25,864 nucleotides of DNA from an uncultured Pseudomonadota bacterium (GCA_946480245.1 CAMLIZ010000057.1:1-25864), one strand, 5' to 3'. Shown: positions 1 through 8,075, counted from the stretch's first letter. Notes: a model not told the origin generated them from the letters alone. Program-made: numbers and translations.

Positions 1-254
1 TCGGTGTTGTCGTAGCCGATGCGCTTGATGGTGTCGCGCGCCACCTGGATGTAGTCGACGTGCGCGTTGGTGGTGATCTCACCGGCCAGCACCACCAGGC
101 CGGTGTTGCACAGCGTCTCGGCCGCCACCCGCGAGCGCGGGTCCTGCTCGAAGATCGCGTCGAGGATGGAATCGGAGATCTGGTCGGCCACCTTGTCGGG
201 GTGGCCTTCAGAGACGGATTCAGAGGTAAAGAGGAAGTCGTTCGCCACTTTCAT
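1..254 (-). CDS. metK: S-adenosylmethionine synthetase, N-terminal part (runs off window)
   Basis: MetK makes S-adenosylmethionine from ATP and methionine in the cytoplasm. The minus strand read from the ATG at 254 gives about 84 residues beginning [20 protein letters not shown] and continuing [41 protein letters not shown] and DTIKRIGYD. The SEGHPDK segment holds the conserved His that contacts the ATP triphosphate, and this N-terminal block is diagnostic of the family. The reading frame is open to the window edge, so about 300 residues are missing. A GGAG Shine-Dalgarno lies 3 nt before the ATG (258-261 on the complement), which is rather close. The gene is divergent from the lipid A acyltransferase run, an arrangement common in Betaproteobacteria. 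Confidence 0.96.
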   Translation of the reverse strand, partial: MKVANDFLFTSESVSEGHPDKVADQISDSILDAIFEQDPRSRVAAETLCNTGLVVLAGEITTNAHVDYIQVARDTIKRIGYDNT

Positions 255-392
255 AAACTCCAGAAGTTGAACCGGGCGTCGCCGGCTCTTGTGGGGTCGA
301 AGCGGCGAACGCTTTAGCGGCATTTTTGAATCGCCCCGCAAGTTGTTCGGTTAACTCGGCGATGGGCGGATTATAGAAACACAAGGCTCCGA
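255..392 (-). promoter_or_regulatory. metK leader and promoter in the metK/lpxL divergent region
   Basis: This 138-bp gap separates two divergent genes. On the minus strand a perfect TATAAT lies at 370-375. If used as a -10 box it would start metK transcription near 362 and give a leader of about 108 nt. No good -35 hexamer is visible at 16-18 bp; that position falls on the lpxL start codon, so the two promoters would be physically interlocked. The leader contains a short GC stem (around 300-322). I do not recognise any known SAM or SAH riboswitch fold in it, although I cannot fold it computationally. Confidence 0.4.
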
Positions 393-1259
393 ATGCTGTT
401 CTTGATGCACTGGCTGTCACGATGGCCATTGCGACTTCTGCACGTGGTGGGTGGGGTGCTCGGGTGGCTCGGCTATTGGCTGTCGCCGGGCTATCGGCAC
501 CTGCTCAACGACAACGCCGCGCTCGCCGGGCTTGCACCTTCGCAGCGTCGCGCCGCGGTGGCCGAGGCCGGCCGAATGCTGGCCGAGATCCCGTGGATCT
601 GGCTGCGACCGGCCGCGTCGTCGCTCGGCGAGCGGGTGCAATGGGACGGGGCCGAGCTGATCGACGCGTCGATCGGTCGCGGGCGCGGCCTGTTGATCCT
701 CACGCCCCACCTGGGCTGCTTCGAGGTGTGCGCGCAAGCCTATGCCGAACGCTACGGTCCGCGGCAGCCGTTGACCGCGTTGTACCGCCCGGCACGCCAG
801 CCCTGGCTGCGCGAACTGGAAGCAAGCGCCCGCGCCCGCCCGGGGCTGCACACCGCACCGGCGGCCTTGTCCGGCGTGCGGCAGATGCTGCGCGCACTGC
901 GCCGAGGCGAAACGGTGGGCCTGCTGCCCGACCAGGTGCCGCCGCAAGGCCTGGGCGTGTGGGCGCCGTTCTACGGCAAGCCGGCCTACACGATGACGCT
1001 GGCAGCCCGCCTGGTGCAGCAAAGCGGTGCCACGCTGCTGCTGATGTGGGGTGAGCGCCTGCCGGGTGGCCGCGGCTGGCGCCTGCATGTGCGGCCGGCG
1101 CCGCAACTGCCCACCGGGGCCGCGAGCGACGAGGCCTTGCAGCTCGCCTGCGCCACCACCGTGAACCAGGCGATGGAACGGCTGATCGCCGAGTGCCCGC
1201 AGCAGTACCTGTGGGGTTATCACCGCTACAAGGCACCGCGCAAGGAACTGGCCGCATGA
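393..1259 (+). CDS. lpxL: Late lipid A acyltransferase, LpxL/HtrB family (first of a tandem pair)
   Basis: This 288-residue protein belongs to the lysophospholipid/lipid A late acyltransferase family, which adds a secondary acyl chain from acyl-ACP to Kdo2-lipid IV-A or its equivalent at the inner membrane. An N-terminal hydrophobic segment (about residues 10-28) is the usual membrane anchor. The catalytic HX4(D/E) motif is H106-LGCF-E111, followed by an LYRPARQPWL block and a GLLPDQVPPQGLGVWAPFYG block that match family motifs. The C-terminus QQYLWGYHRYK is the typical family ending. An AAGG at 383-386 sits 6 nt before the ATG at 393, supporting this start. Its stop overlaps the next start by 4 bp (ATGA at 1256-1259), so the two acyltransferases are translationally coupled. 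Which acyl position it modifies cannot be read from sequence. Confidence 0.88.
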   Translation: MLFLMHWLSRWPLRLLHVVGGVLGWLGYWLSPGYRHLLNDNAALAGLAPSQRRAAVAEAGRMLAEIPWIWLRPAASSLGERVQWDGAELIDASIGRGRGLLILTPHLGCFEVCAQAYAERYGPRQPLTALYRPARQPWLRELEASARARPGLHTAPAALSGVRQMLRALRRGETVGLLPDQVPPQGLGVWAPFYGKPAYTMTLAARLVQQSGATLLLMWGERLPGGRGWRLHVRPAPQLPTGAASDEALQLACATTVNQAMERLIAECPQQYLWGYHRYKAPRKELAA

Positions 1260-2155
1260 GCATCAAGACCTCGATGGCGGCGCTCGGCCCGCGGGTGGTG
1301 CTCGCGCTGCTGTGGCTGTTCCACTGGTTGCCGCTGGGCGTGCAGGCGGCCGTCGGCCGCGGGGTCGGGCGCTTGCTCTACCGCTTTGCCGGTGGCCGCC
1401 GCCGCGTCGCGCTGCGCAACCTCGCGCTGTGCTTTCCGCAGATGCCCGCCGACGAGCGCCAGCGACTGGCGCGCCAGCATTTCCAGTGGGCGGCTCGCAG
1501 CATCCTCGAGCGCGGCCTGCTCTGGTACGGCTCGTTCGAGCGCCTGAAGCGGCTGATCCATGTGGAGGGCGATGCCGGCTTCGCCGCGTCCACCGACCGG
1601 CCGGTGATGTGGCTGGTGCCGCACTTCGTGGGGTTGGAGCTGGCCGGCACGGCCAGCGCGATGCAGCCGCGTCGCGTGATCTCGATGTACCAGACGCAGA
1701 GCAACGCGGTATTCGACGCGGCGCTCAAGCGAGGGCGGCTGCGCTGGCACAACGGCGACCTGCTGCCGCGCCACCACAATGCGATGCCGCTGGTGAAGGC
1801 GGTGAAGCGCGGGATGGTGTTCCTGAACCTGCCCGACATGGACTTCGGCGCGCGCGATTCGGCCTTCGTGCCGTTCTTCGGCGTGCCGGCAGCCACCTTG
1901 CTGGCCCCGTCGCGGCTGGCGCGCTCGCTCGGCATGGTGGTGCAGCCGGTGCTCACCGAGATCCTGCCCGGCGGGCAGGGCTACCGCGTGCGCTACCTGC
2001 CCCCGTGGACCGACTGGCCCACCGACGACGCCGAAGCGGACACGCTGGGCATGAACCGCTTCATCGAAGAGGCGATCCGCGCCAACCCCGCGCAGTACCT
2101 GTGGGTGCACAAGCGCTTCAAGACACGTCCGCCCGGCGAGCAGCCGTTGTACTGA
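1256..2155 (+). CDS. Late lipid A acyltransferase, LpxL/LpxM family (second of a tandem pair)
   Basis: This is a second member of the same acyltransferase family, 299 residues, starting inside the ATGA overlap with the first gene. It has an N-terminal hydrophobic helix (about residues 14-35), the HX4E motif H123-FVGL-E128, a downstream FLNLPDMDFGARDSAFVPFF block corresponding to the family's second conserved region, and the ending AQYLWVHKRFKTRP. It probably adds the other secondary acyl chain of lipid A, or an alternative chain, at the cytoplasmic face of the inner membrane. Tandem LpxL-like pairs next to dapF are common in Burkholderiales. I leave the symbol open because LpxL and LpxM functions cannot be told apart reliably by eye. 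Confidence 0.88.
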   Translation: MSIKTSMAALGPRVVLALLWLFHWLPLGVQAAVGRGVGRLLYRFAGGRRRVALRNLALCFPQMPADERQRLARQHFQWAARSILERGLLWYGSFERLKRLIHVEGDAGFAASTDRPVMWLVPHFVGLELAGTASAMQPRRVISMYQTQSNAVFDAALKRGRLRWHNGDLLPRHHNAMPLVKAVKRGMVFLNLPDMDFGARDSAFVPFFGVPAATLLAPSRLARSLGMVVQPVLTEILPGGQGYRVRYLPPWTDWPTDDAEADTLGMNRFIEEAIRANPAQYLWVHKRFKTRPPGEQPLY

Positions 2156-2164
2156 GCGCGGCCA

Positions 2165-2177
2165 GCGGATAATCCGC
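2165..2177 (+). promoter_or_regulatory. Palindrome-embedded -10-like element just before dapF
   Basis: GCGGATAATCCGC is a perfect inverted repeat (6-bp arms around one A) containing GATAAT at 2168-2173, with only 8 nt between it and the dapF ATG. If GATAAT is a sigma-70 -10 box, transcription would start at or next to the ATG, giving a leaderless mRNA. This would fit the absence of a Shine-Dalgarno before dapF. A possible TTGTAC -35 box at 2147-2152 has a short 15-bp spacer. The same arrangement recurs before three other genes in this window. Confidence 0.5.
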
Positions 2178-2181
2178 GCCC

Positions 2182-3036
2182 ATGCGGCTGCGCTTCACCA
2201 AGATGCATGGCGCGGGCAACGACTTCGTCGTGCTCGACGCCACGCGCCAACCCCTCTCGCTCACACCGGCGCAGCTGCGCCGGCTGGGCGACCGTCGCTT
2301 CGGCGTGGGGGCCGACCAGATCCTTGTCGTGGAGCCGAGCGAGCAGCCGGGCATCGACTTCCGCTATCGCATCTTCAACAACGACGGCGGCGAAGTGGAG
2401 CACTGTGGCAACGGCTCGCGCTGCTTCGTGCGTTACGTACGCGAGCACGGCCTGACCGACCGGCGCGTGGTGCGCGTGGCCACGATGAGCCGCGTGCTGG
2501 AGCTGCGCGAGCAGCCCGATGGCCGCGTCACGGTGGACATGGGCGCACCCGAATTCGCGCTGGCCGAGGTTCCGTTCGATGCCAACGGCCTCACGCCGCG
2601 CCGCGTCAACGGGTTCGAGCTGTGGCCGCTGGACCTGGCCGACGACGACCGGGTGGAGCTGGCGGTGCTGTCGATGGGCAACCCGCACGCGGTGCAGCGC
2701 GTGAGCGACATCGAGCGTGCGCCGGTGGCCACCGAGGGCCCGCAGATCGAATCGCATCCGCGCTTCCCGCGGCGCGTGAACGCCGGCTTCATGCAGGTGG
2801 TGAGCGCCAGCCGCATCGAGCTGCGCGTGTTCGAGCGCGGCGCCGGTGAAACGCTGGCCTGCGGCACCGGCGCGTGCGCGGCCGTGGTGGCCGGCATCCG
2901 CCTGGGCTGGCTGGACGGCAAGGTGGACGTGCAGACGCGCGGCGGGCTGCTCACGATCGAGTGGGCCGGCGGCCACAACCCCGTGCTGATGACCGGCCCG
3001 GCCGAAACCGTATTCGAAGGAGAGATCGAGCTGTGA
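2182..3036 (+). CDS. dapF: Diaminopimelate epimerase
   Basis: DapF interconverts LL- and meso-diaminopimelate, supplying meso-DAP for peptidoglycan and the precursor of lysine. The enzyme is a PLP-independent two-cysteine epimerase. The 284-residue length matches the family. Landmarks are [13 protein letters not shown] (residues 7-19), [16 protein letters not shown] with catalytic Cys75, and [16 protein letters not shown] with the second catalytic Cys227. Both cysteines are present, so the enzyme should be active. There is no Shine-Dalgarno; a palindromic GATAAT element lies immediately upstream. The last codons overlap the GTG start of the DUF484 gene, and the dapF-DUF484-xerC order is conserved in many Proteobacteria. 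Confidence 0.97.
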   Translation: MRLRFTKMHGAGNDFVVLDATRQPLSLTPAQLRRLGDRRFGVGADQILVVEPSEQPGIDFRYRIFNNDGGEVEHCGNGSRCFVRYVREHGLTDRRVVRVATMSRVLELREQPDGRVTVDMGAPEFALAEVPFDANGLTPRRVNGFELWPLDLADDDRVELAVLSMGNPHAVQRVSDIERAPVATEGPQIESHPRFPRRVNAGFMQVVSASRIELRVFERGAGETLACGTGACAAVVAGIRLGWLDGKVDVQTRGGLLTIEWAGGHNPVLMTGPAETVFEGEIEL

Positions 3037-3722
3037 CCCCCAACGATCCCGTGCGCGGCATCACCGAAGACGACATCGCCAACTACCTGGCCAACACGCC
3101 GGGCTTCTTCGAGCGCCATGCCGAGCTGATGGCCAGCATCCAGCTCACCAGCCCGCATGGCCAGCGCGCCGTGTCGCTGCAGGAGCGGCAGATGGAAATG
3201 CTGCGCGAGAAGATCAAGGGCCTGGAGCACAAGATCATCGAGATGATCCGCAACGGCCAGGAGAACGTGGCCATCGCGGATCGGCTGCACCGCTGGATCC
3301 GCGCCATCCTGCTGGCCAGCGCACCGTCGCAGTTGCCCGAGGTGCTGGTGTACCAGCTGAAGCACGAGTTCCTGATCCCGCAGGCCACCGTGCGCCTGTG
3401 GGACGTGGCCGAGGCCTACAAGCCGCTCGGCTTTGCGCAGGCGGTGAGCGACGACGTGAAGAGCTTCGCCAACAGCCTCACCTTGCCGTATTGCGGCATC
3501 AACTCCGGCTTCGAGGCCGCGGGCTGGCTGGAGGATTCGGCCACCGTGATGTCGCTGGCGATGATTCCGTTGCGCCACGTCTCTATGGAGCAGGCCTTCG
3601 GTCTGCTGGTGCTCGGCTCGCCCGATCCCACGCGCTACACCGCCGACATGGGCACCGAGTTCCTGATGCGCATCGGCGAAATCGCGGGCGCCGCGCTGGC
3701 CCGCCTGCTGCCGCAGGACTGA
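3033..3722 (+). CDS. DUF484 family protein (GAF-like), dapF-xerC linker gene
   Basis: This gene of 229 residues starts at GTG 3033, overlapping the dapF stop by 4 bp (GTGA). A strong AAGGAGA at 3017-3023 lies 9 nt upstream and decides this start. The N-terminus [34 protein letters not shown] (residues about 9-42) is the hallmark of DUF484. A heptad-rich helix follows ([21 protein letters not shown]), and then a GAF-like alpha/beta domain (about residues 80-225) ending [18 protein letters not shown]. The molecular function is unknown. Conservation between dapF and xerC is the main clue, and the GAF fold suggests ligand sensing or dimerisation. It is cytoplasmic, with no signal peptide or membrane segment. 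Confidence 0.9.
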   Translation: MTPNDPVRGITEDDIANYLANTPGFFERHAELMASIQLTSPHGQRAVSLQERQMEMLREKIKGLEHKIIEMIRNGQENVAIADRLHRWIRAILLASAPSQLPEVLVYQLKHEFLIPQATVRLWDVAEAYKPLGFAQAVSDDVKSFANSLTLPYCGINSGFEAAGWLEDSATVMSLAMIPLRHVSMEQAFGLLVLGSPDPTRYTADMGTEFLMRIGEIAGAALARLLPQD

Positions 3723-3725
3723 CCC

Positions 3726-4640
3726 ATGCACGGCCAGCTGCAGCGCTACCTGCAGCACGTGGCCACCGAGCGCCGGCTGAGCGCGCGCACGCAGGCGCTG
3801 TACACCGACGCGCTGCAGCGGCTGGAGGCGGCGGCCACCGAACAAGGCGTGGCGCTGGACCAGGTGCAGACGCACCACGTGCGGCGCTGGGCCGCGCAGG
3901 CGCATGCCAAGGGCCTGGCGCCGCGCAGCATCGCGCTGCTGTTGTCGGGCTGGCGCGGGCTGTATGCGTGGTGGGGCCGCGAGGGCGGCATCCGCCACAA
4001 CCCGGTGCTCGACGTGCGTGCGCCCAAGGCGCCGAAGCCGCTGCCCAAGGCCTTGGCCGTGGACCAGGCAGTGGCGCTGGCCGAACACGACGCCAACGAC
4101 ACCGACCGCGCCCTGCAGGCGCGCGACCGCTGCATCGTCGAGCTGCTGTATGGCTGCGGACTGCGCGTGGGCGAACTCGTGTCGCTGGACGCGGCCGCCA
4201 GTGCGCAGGCCAAGGGTTGGGTGGACGTCGCAGAGCGCAACGCCGAAGTGCTGGGCAAGGGCAGCAAGCGCCGTGGCGTGCCGATCGGCAGCAAGGCGGT
4301 GCTGGCGCTGCAAGCCTGGCTGCCGCTGCGTGCGCTGATGGCCCGCCCTGATGAGCCGGCGCTGTTCGTGAGCCGGCGTGGCACGCGCCTGACCGACAGC
4401 CAGGTGCGTGCGCGCCTGAAGCGGCTGGCGCTGCAGGCCGGACTGCCCACGCACGTGCACCCGCACATGCTGCGCCACAGCTTTGCGTCGCACCTGCTGC
4501 AATCCAGCGGCGACCTGCGCGCGGTGCAGGAGCTGCTGGGTCACGCCAACATCCGCACCACGCAGGTCTATACCAAGCTGGACTTCCAGCACCTGGCCAA
4601 GGTGTACGACGCGGCGCATCCGCGCGCGCGCAAGAAATAG
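3726..4640 (+). CDS. xerC: Tyrosine site-specific recombinase XerC
   Basis: XerC acts with XerD at dif to resolve chromosome dimers at the division septum. The 304-residue protein has the N-terminal SAM-like core-binding domain (about 1-95) and the C-terminal catalytic domain. All catalytic residues are visible: Arg147 in CGLRVGELVSLD, the Lys of the GKGSKRRGVPIG beta-hairpin, H247 and R250 in HMLRHSFASHLL, His273 in LLGHANIRTTQ, and the nucleophile Tyr282 in VYTKLDFQHLAK. Length and gene context (3 nt after DUF484, downstream of dapF) favour XerC over XerD or a phage integrase. The stop codon lies inside a 14-bp tandem duplication. Confidence 0.94.
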   Translation: MHGQLQRYLQHVATERRLSARTQALYTDALQRLEAAATEQGVALDQVQTHHVRRWAAQAHAKGLAPRSIALLLSGWRGLYAWWGREGGIRHNPVLDVRAPKAPKPLPKALAVDQAVALAEHDANDTDRALQARDRCIVELLYGCGLRVGELVSLDAAASAQAKGWVDVAERNAEVLGKGSKRRGVPIGSKAVLALQAWLPLRALMARPDEPALFVSRRGTRLTDSQVRARLKRLALQAGLPTHVHPHMLRHSFASHLLQSSGDLRAVQELLGHANIRTTQVYTKLDFQHLAKVYDAAHPRARKK

Positions 4641-4657
4641 CCAGCAAGAAATAGCCA
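4630..4657. repeat. 14-bp perfect tandem duplication across the xerC stop codon
   Basis: GCAAGAAATAGCCA occurs at 4630-4643 and again at 4644-4657 with no gap. The first copy carries the xerC stop codon TAG (4638-4640). The second copy lies in the intergenic space, so the duplication left XerC unchanged. It looks like a recent slippage event or duplication scar. The remaining gap up to 4703 contains a GCGGCCGC palindrome (about 4677-4684) but no convincing terminator. Confidence 0.85.
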
Positions 4658-4703
4658 GAAGGCACGAGCGGCAACAGCGGCCGCTTTATCAAGGGAGGCG
4701 CAA

Positions 4704-6728
4704 ATGAGTTCACGCAAACCAAATGGATGGAGCAGCCGCATGCGGGCTGTGTGGAGGACCGCCTGGCTCGCCCTCGGGGCGGCTGTCCTCGGAATGTCGG
4801 TAGCGAAGGCGGATCCGGCGGCCGAGGACTTCACCCGGCCACCCGCGCTCGACGCGGCGAGCGTGTCTCCGGGTGGCGACAAGCTGGCCGTGCTGGTGCC
4901 AGGGCCCGGCGGATGGACGCGGCTGGCCGTGCTCGACCTGCAACCCATCGGCAAGCCTCGCATCGTTGCCGACTTCGATGACGCGGATGTACGGGAGGTG
5001 CATTGGGTCAACGGCCACCGCCTGGTGTTCTCGGCCTTTCAGCGGGCTGCGGCGGTGGAGCGCGGAGGCGGTGGCATCTTCGCGGTCAATGACGATGGGA
5101 GCGACCAGCGGCAGCTGGTGAGCTGGATATGGAACACGGCCGACGTCAGCAACGTCGCCGTGTCCGACAAGCTGCTTTCTTATGGGTGGCGCCTCGCTGG
5201 CACGATCGACGACGGCAGCGAGGACGTGATGATGAGCAAGTACGTCGTCGACAACGCCGGCGAGCCGCAGGGGGTGCAGGTCTCCCGGCTGAACACGGTG
5301 ACGGGCGTGCGCCACAGCCTGAGCTACGGTCTGCCGGAGCGGGTGTATTCGTGGTTGACGGACGCCACTCGCCAGTTGCGCGCCGCCGCGACGTACGGCA
5401 AGGGGCGGGAGCAGATCTGGTGGCGCGACAAGGCGGACCAGCCGTGGCAACAGGTTGCCGACTTCGACGAGCTGGGGCCTGATTCCATCCAACTGTGGCA
5501 CCTGGACCCCGACGGGCAGGTGTACGTGCTGGCCCGCAAAGGCGCCGCCACGGAAGGCCTGTTCACCTTTGACCCGCACACGGCCCGCATCAGTGACACG
5601 CCGGTTGCGCTGCTCAAGGGCTTCGACCTGGACCCGGAGCGTCTGGTCGATTCCCGCACCCACAAGCTCGTGGGCCTGCGCTTTCGCACCGACGCCAGCC
5701 ATACCTTGTGGCTGGACGATCGGCTCGCGGCACTTCAGAACGGCTTGGACAAGGCATTGCCGGGCCGCAGCAACACCGTGCTGTGCACGCGCTGCCTCGG
5801 GGCCCGGTTCTTCGTGGTGCTTTCGCAGTCCGACAGGCAGCCCGGCCAGTACCTTTTGTTCGACGCCAAGGAGGGCTCTATACAGCCGATCGGCTTCGAG
5901 CGGCCGTGGATCGATGAGGCCGCTCAGGGCCGACGCACTTTCCACCGCATCAAGGCCCGCGACGGTCTCGACATGCCCGTGTACCTGACGCAGCCGGCAC
6001 ACCAGGCCGAAGGCCACCTGCCGCCCGCCGTGGTGGTGGTGCACGGCGGGCCTTTCCTGCGCGGCGTGACCACGCACTGGGACGCCGAGGCGCAGTTCTT
6101 GGCGTCGCGCGGCTACGTGGTGATCGAGCCGGAGTTCCGTGGCAGCACCGGCTACGGCTGGGCGCTCTTCCACGCCGGCTGGAAGCAATGGGGCCAGCGC
6201 ATGCAGGACGACCTGGCCGACAGCGTGCAATGGGCCGCCGGGCAGCACCTGGTGGACCCCTCCCGCGTGTGCGTGATGGGCGCCAGCTACGGCGGGTATG
6301 CCGCGCTAATGGCACCCATCGCCACGCCGGGCGTGTTCAAGTGCGCAATCAGCTTCGCTGGCGTGACCGACATCGACCTGATGTACAGCGTCACCTGGAG
6401 TGACGTCTCAGAGGATTGGAAGCGCTACGGCATGCCGCGCCTGGTGGGCGATCGGGTGGCGGATGCGCAGATGCTGAAGAAGGCGTCGCCACTGAACCGT
6501 GCGGCGGAGATCAAGGTGCCCGTGCTGCTGGCGCACGGTGGCGACGACCGGCGCGTGCCGCTCGCGCACGAACGCGCCTTCGCATCAGCGGCAAGGGCAG
6601 CGGGCGTGAGCCTGGAAGAGTGGATCTATGCGGAAGAGGGGCACGGCTTTTACAAGCCCGAGGACCACGCCGACTACCTGCGCCATGTGGAGGCGTTCCT
6701 GAGCAAGCACATCGGCTCCTCGCCGTGA
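4704..6728 (+). CDS. Exported S9 family peptidase (prolyl oligopeptidase / acylaminoacyl-peptidase type)
   Basis: This 674-residue serine peptidase has an N-terminal beta-propeller (about residues 40-410) and a C-terminal alpha/beta-hydrolase catalytic domain (about 420-670). The catalytic triad is visible: Ser528 in GASYGGYAALMAP, Asp615 in HGGDDRRVP, and His647 in EEGHGFYKP. The VVHGGPFLRG segment and the EFRGSTGYG block are typical of S9C enzymes. A signal peptide is likely: basic residues at 12-18, a hydrophobic stretch at 20-33 and a possible cleavage after AKA (residue 36), so it should be periplasmic. AAGGGAGG at 4691-4698 lies 5 nt before the ATG, supporting this start. It appears to be a single-gene unit between xerC and rlmI. 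Natural substrates are probably short peptides; the exact specificity is not deducible. Confidence 0.9.
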   Translation: MSSRKPNGWSSRMRAVWRTAWLALGAAVLGMSVAKADPAAEDFTRPPALDAASVSPGGDKLAVLVPGPGGWTRLAVLDLQPIGKPRIVADFDDADVREVHWVNGHRLVFSAFQRAAAVERGGGGIFAVNDDGSDQRQLVSWIWNTADVSNVAVSDKLLSYGWRLAGTIDDGSEDVMMSKYVVDNAGEPQGVQVSRLNTVTGVRHSLSYGLPERVYSWLTDATRQLRAAATYGKGREQIWWRDKADQPWQQVADFDELGPDSIQLWHLDPDGQVYVLARKGAATEGLFTFDPHTARISDTPVALLKGFDLDPERLVDSRTHKLVGLRFRTDASHTLWLDDRLAALQNGLDKALPGRSNTVLCTRCLGARFFVVLSQSDRQPGQYLLFDAKEGSIQPIGFERPWIDEAAQGRRTFHRIKARDGLDMPVYLTQPAHQAEGHLPPAVVVVHGGPFLRGVTTHWDAEAQFLASRGYVVIEPEFRGSTGYGWALFHAGWKQWGQRMQDDLADSVQWAAGQHLVDPSRVCVMGASYGGYAALMAPIATPGVFKCAISFAGVTDIDLMYSVTWSDVSEDWKRYGMPRLVGDRVADAQMLKKASPLNRAAEIKVPVLLAHGGDDRRVPLAHERAFASAARAAGVSLEEWIYAEEGHGFYKPEDHADYLRHVEAFLSKHIGSSP

Positions 6729-6731
6729 CCC

Positions 6732-6750
6732 GCGCGCGACAATCGCGCGC
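6732..6750 (+). promoter_or_regulatory. 19-bp palindrome with -10-like GACAAT abutting the rlmI start
   Basis: GCGCGCGACAATCGCGCGC is a perfect inverted repeat with 8-bp arms around CAA, ending directly at the ATG of rlmI (6751). It contains GACAAT at 6738-6743, 7 nt before the start codon. No Shine-Dalgarno is present, so a leaderless transcript is possible. No clear -35 is seen. It could instead be a protein-binding site or a GC hairpin behind the upstream peptidase gene, but there is no T-tract. Confidence 0.5.
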
Positions 6751-7932
6751 ATGAAAGTCATCAAGCTCCGCGAGGGCAAGGAGCGCTCGCTGCTGCGGCG
6801 CCATCCTTGGGTGTTCCAGGGCAGCATCGATTCCGGCAAGGCCGACCCGGGCGAGACCGTGCGGGTGGCGGCGCACGACGGCCGCTTCCTGGCCTGGGGC
6901 GCCTTCAGCCCCACCTCGATGATTCGCGTGCGTGCGTGGAGCTTCGACGAAGGCGAGCGCATCGACGCCGCCTTCTTCGAGCGCCGCATCTCCAAGGCGA
7001 TTGCGCTGCGCCAGCTGCTGCCGATCGAAAGCGACGGCGTGCGGCTGATCCACGGCGAGGCCGACGGCCTGCCCGGCCTGATCGTCGACCGCTATGCCGA
7101 CACTTTGAGCGCGCAGTTCCTCTCCGCCGGCACCGAGCGCTGGAAGGCCACCATCGCCGACCAACTACTGCAGCACACCGGCCTGCAGCGCCTGTACGAA
7201 CGCTCGGATTCCGGGGTGCGCAAGCTCGAGGGCCTGGAGCCGGCCACCGGCTGGCTGCGCGGCGGCGGCGATAGGGAACTGACGATCCACGAGCATGCGT
7301 GGCGGCTCACGCTGGACGTGGCCGAGGGCCACAAGACCGGCTTCTACCTGGACCAGCGCGACAACCGCGCGCGCTTTGCCGAACTGGTGCGCCACTTCGG
7401 CGTGAAGCGCGTGCTCAACTGCTATTGCTACACCGGCGGCTTCAGCGTGGCGGCACTTGCCGGCGGCGCCGAGCGGGTGGTGAGCGTGGATTCATCCGCG
7501 CCGGCGCTCGAGCGCGCCAGGGCGCACGTGCAGAGCAACGGCTTCGACCCGGCGCGTGCCGAGTTTGCGGACGCCGATGTCAACCAGTACCTGCGCGATG
7601 CGCTCAAGCGCGGCGACAGCTTCGATGCGATCGTGCTCGACCCGCCCAAGTTCGCGCCCACCGCGTCGCATGCGGACCGCGCGGCGCGCGCCTACAAGGA
7701 CATCAACCGCCTTGCGCTCAAGCTGCTGGCGCCCGGCGGCCTGCTGTTCACGTTCTCGTGCTCGGGCGGCATCGGCGCCGAGCTGTTCCACAAGATCGTG
7801 GCCGGCGCCGGGATGGACGCCGAGGTGGATGGCGCGATCCTGCAGCGCCTGGAAGGCGCGTGCGACCACCCGACCACCATCAACTTCCCCGAGGGCGAAT
7901 ACCTCAAGGGGCTGGTGATCCTGAAACGCTAG
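6751..7932 (+). CDS. rlmI: 23S rRNA (cytosine-C5) methyltransferase, RlmI family
   Basis: RlmI-family enzymes use SAM to methylate C5 of a cytosine in 23S rRNA (C1962 in E. coli). The 393-residue length fits. There is an N-terminal PUA domain (about 1-80; RRHPWVFQGSI, GETVRV, LAWGAFSP), then an EEHRD-like central part (IHGEADGLPGLIVDRY, about 92-107), then a Rossmann methyltransferase domain with motif I VLNCYCYTGGFSV (221-233) and motif IV DPPKF (297-301). FSCSGG (335-340) carries Cys337, aligned with the conserved SCS of E. coli RlmI. The ending ACDHPTTINFPEGEYLKGL matches the family. It converges on the DUF3149 gene, with stop codons overlapping by 4 bp. Confidence 0.92.
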   Translation: MKVIKLREGKERSLLRRHPWVFQGSIDSGKADPGETVRVAAHDGRFLAWGAFSPTSMIRVRAWSFDEGERIDAAFFERRISKAIALRQLLPIESDGVRLIHGEADGLPGLIVDRYADTLSAQFLSAGTERWKATIADQLLQHTGLQRLYERSDSGVRKLEGLEPATGWLRGGGDRELTIHEHAWRLTLDVAEGHKTGFYLDQRDNRARFAELVRHFGVKRVLNCYCYTGGFSVAALAGGAERVVSVDSSAPALERARAHVQSNGFDPARAEFADADVNQYLRDALKRGDSFDAIVLDPPKFAPTASHADRAARAYKDINRLALKLLAPGGLLFTFSCSGGIGAELFHKIVAGAGMDAEVDGAILQRLEGACDHPTTINFPEGEYLKGLVILKR

Positions 7933-8075
7933 CCGCGGCGCTGCTGCGCTTCTTCGTCGTGCATGTGCTTGAGGAAGTAGCGCACGAAGAAGGCGCCCAT
8001 GCCCAGCATGAAGGTGAGGCCTGCCAGGCTCATCAGGCCGACGTCGGTGGAGAACAGAACCTTGAGTGCTTGCAT
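7929..8075 (-). CDS. DUF3149 single-span small membrane protein
   Basis: This 48-residue protein starts at the ATG at 8075 with a clear GGAGG (8083-8087 on the complement) 7 nt upstream. A longer open frame begins at 8147, but the strong ribosome binding site and the family start MQALKVLFSTDVGLMSL pick the shorter form. It has one hydrophobic helix (about residues 14-33; LMSLAGLTFMLGMGAFFV) and a short charged tail, FLKHMHDEEAQQ. The STDVGLMS signature is that of DUF3149, a small family widespread in Betaproteobacteria with no known function. It is presumably an inner-membrane protein. The gene lies downstream of the Lrp-type regulator on the same strand and could share its transcript. Confidence 0.85.
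   Translation of the reverse strand: MQALKVLFSTDVGLMSLAGLTFMLGMGAFFVRYFLKHMHDEEAQQRRG

Noticed and set aside
2433..4619. A 728-codon open frame on the minus strand opposite dapF, DUF484 and xerC.
   Set aside because: High-GC codon bias leaves the opposite frame free of stops; the translation is Arg/Gln/His-rich with no domains, while the plus-strand genes have full catalytic motifs.
4677..4684. The GCGGCCGC palindrome between xerC and the peptidase gene, considered as a terminator.
   Set aside because: It has no loop or T-tract; 8-bp GC palindromes are expected by chance here.
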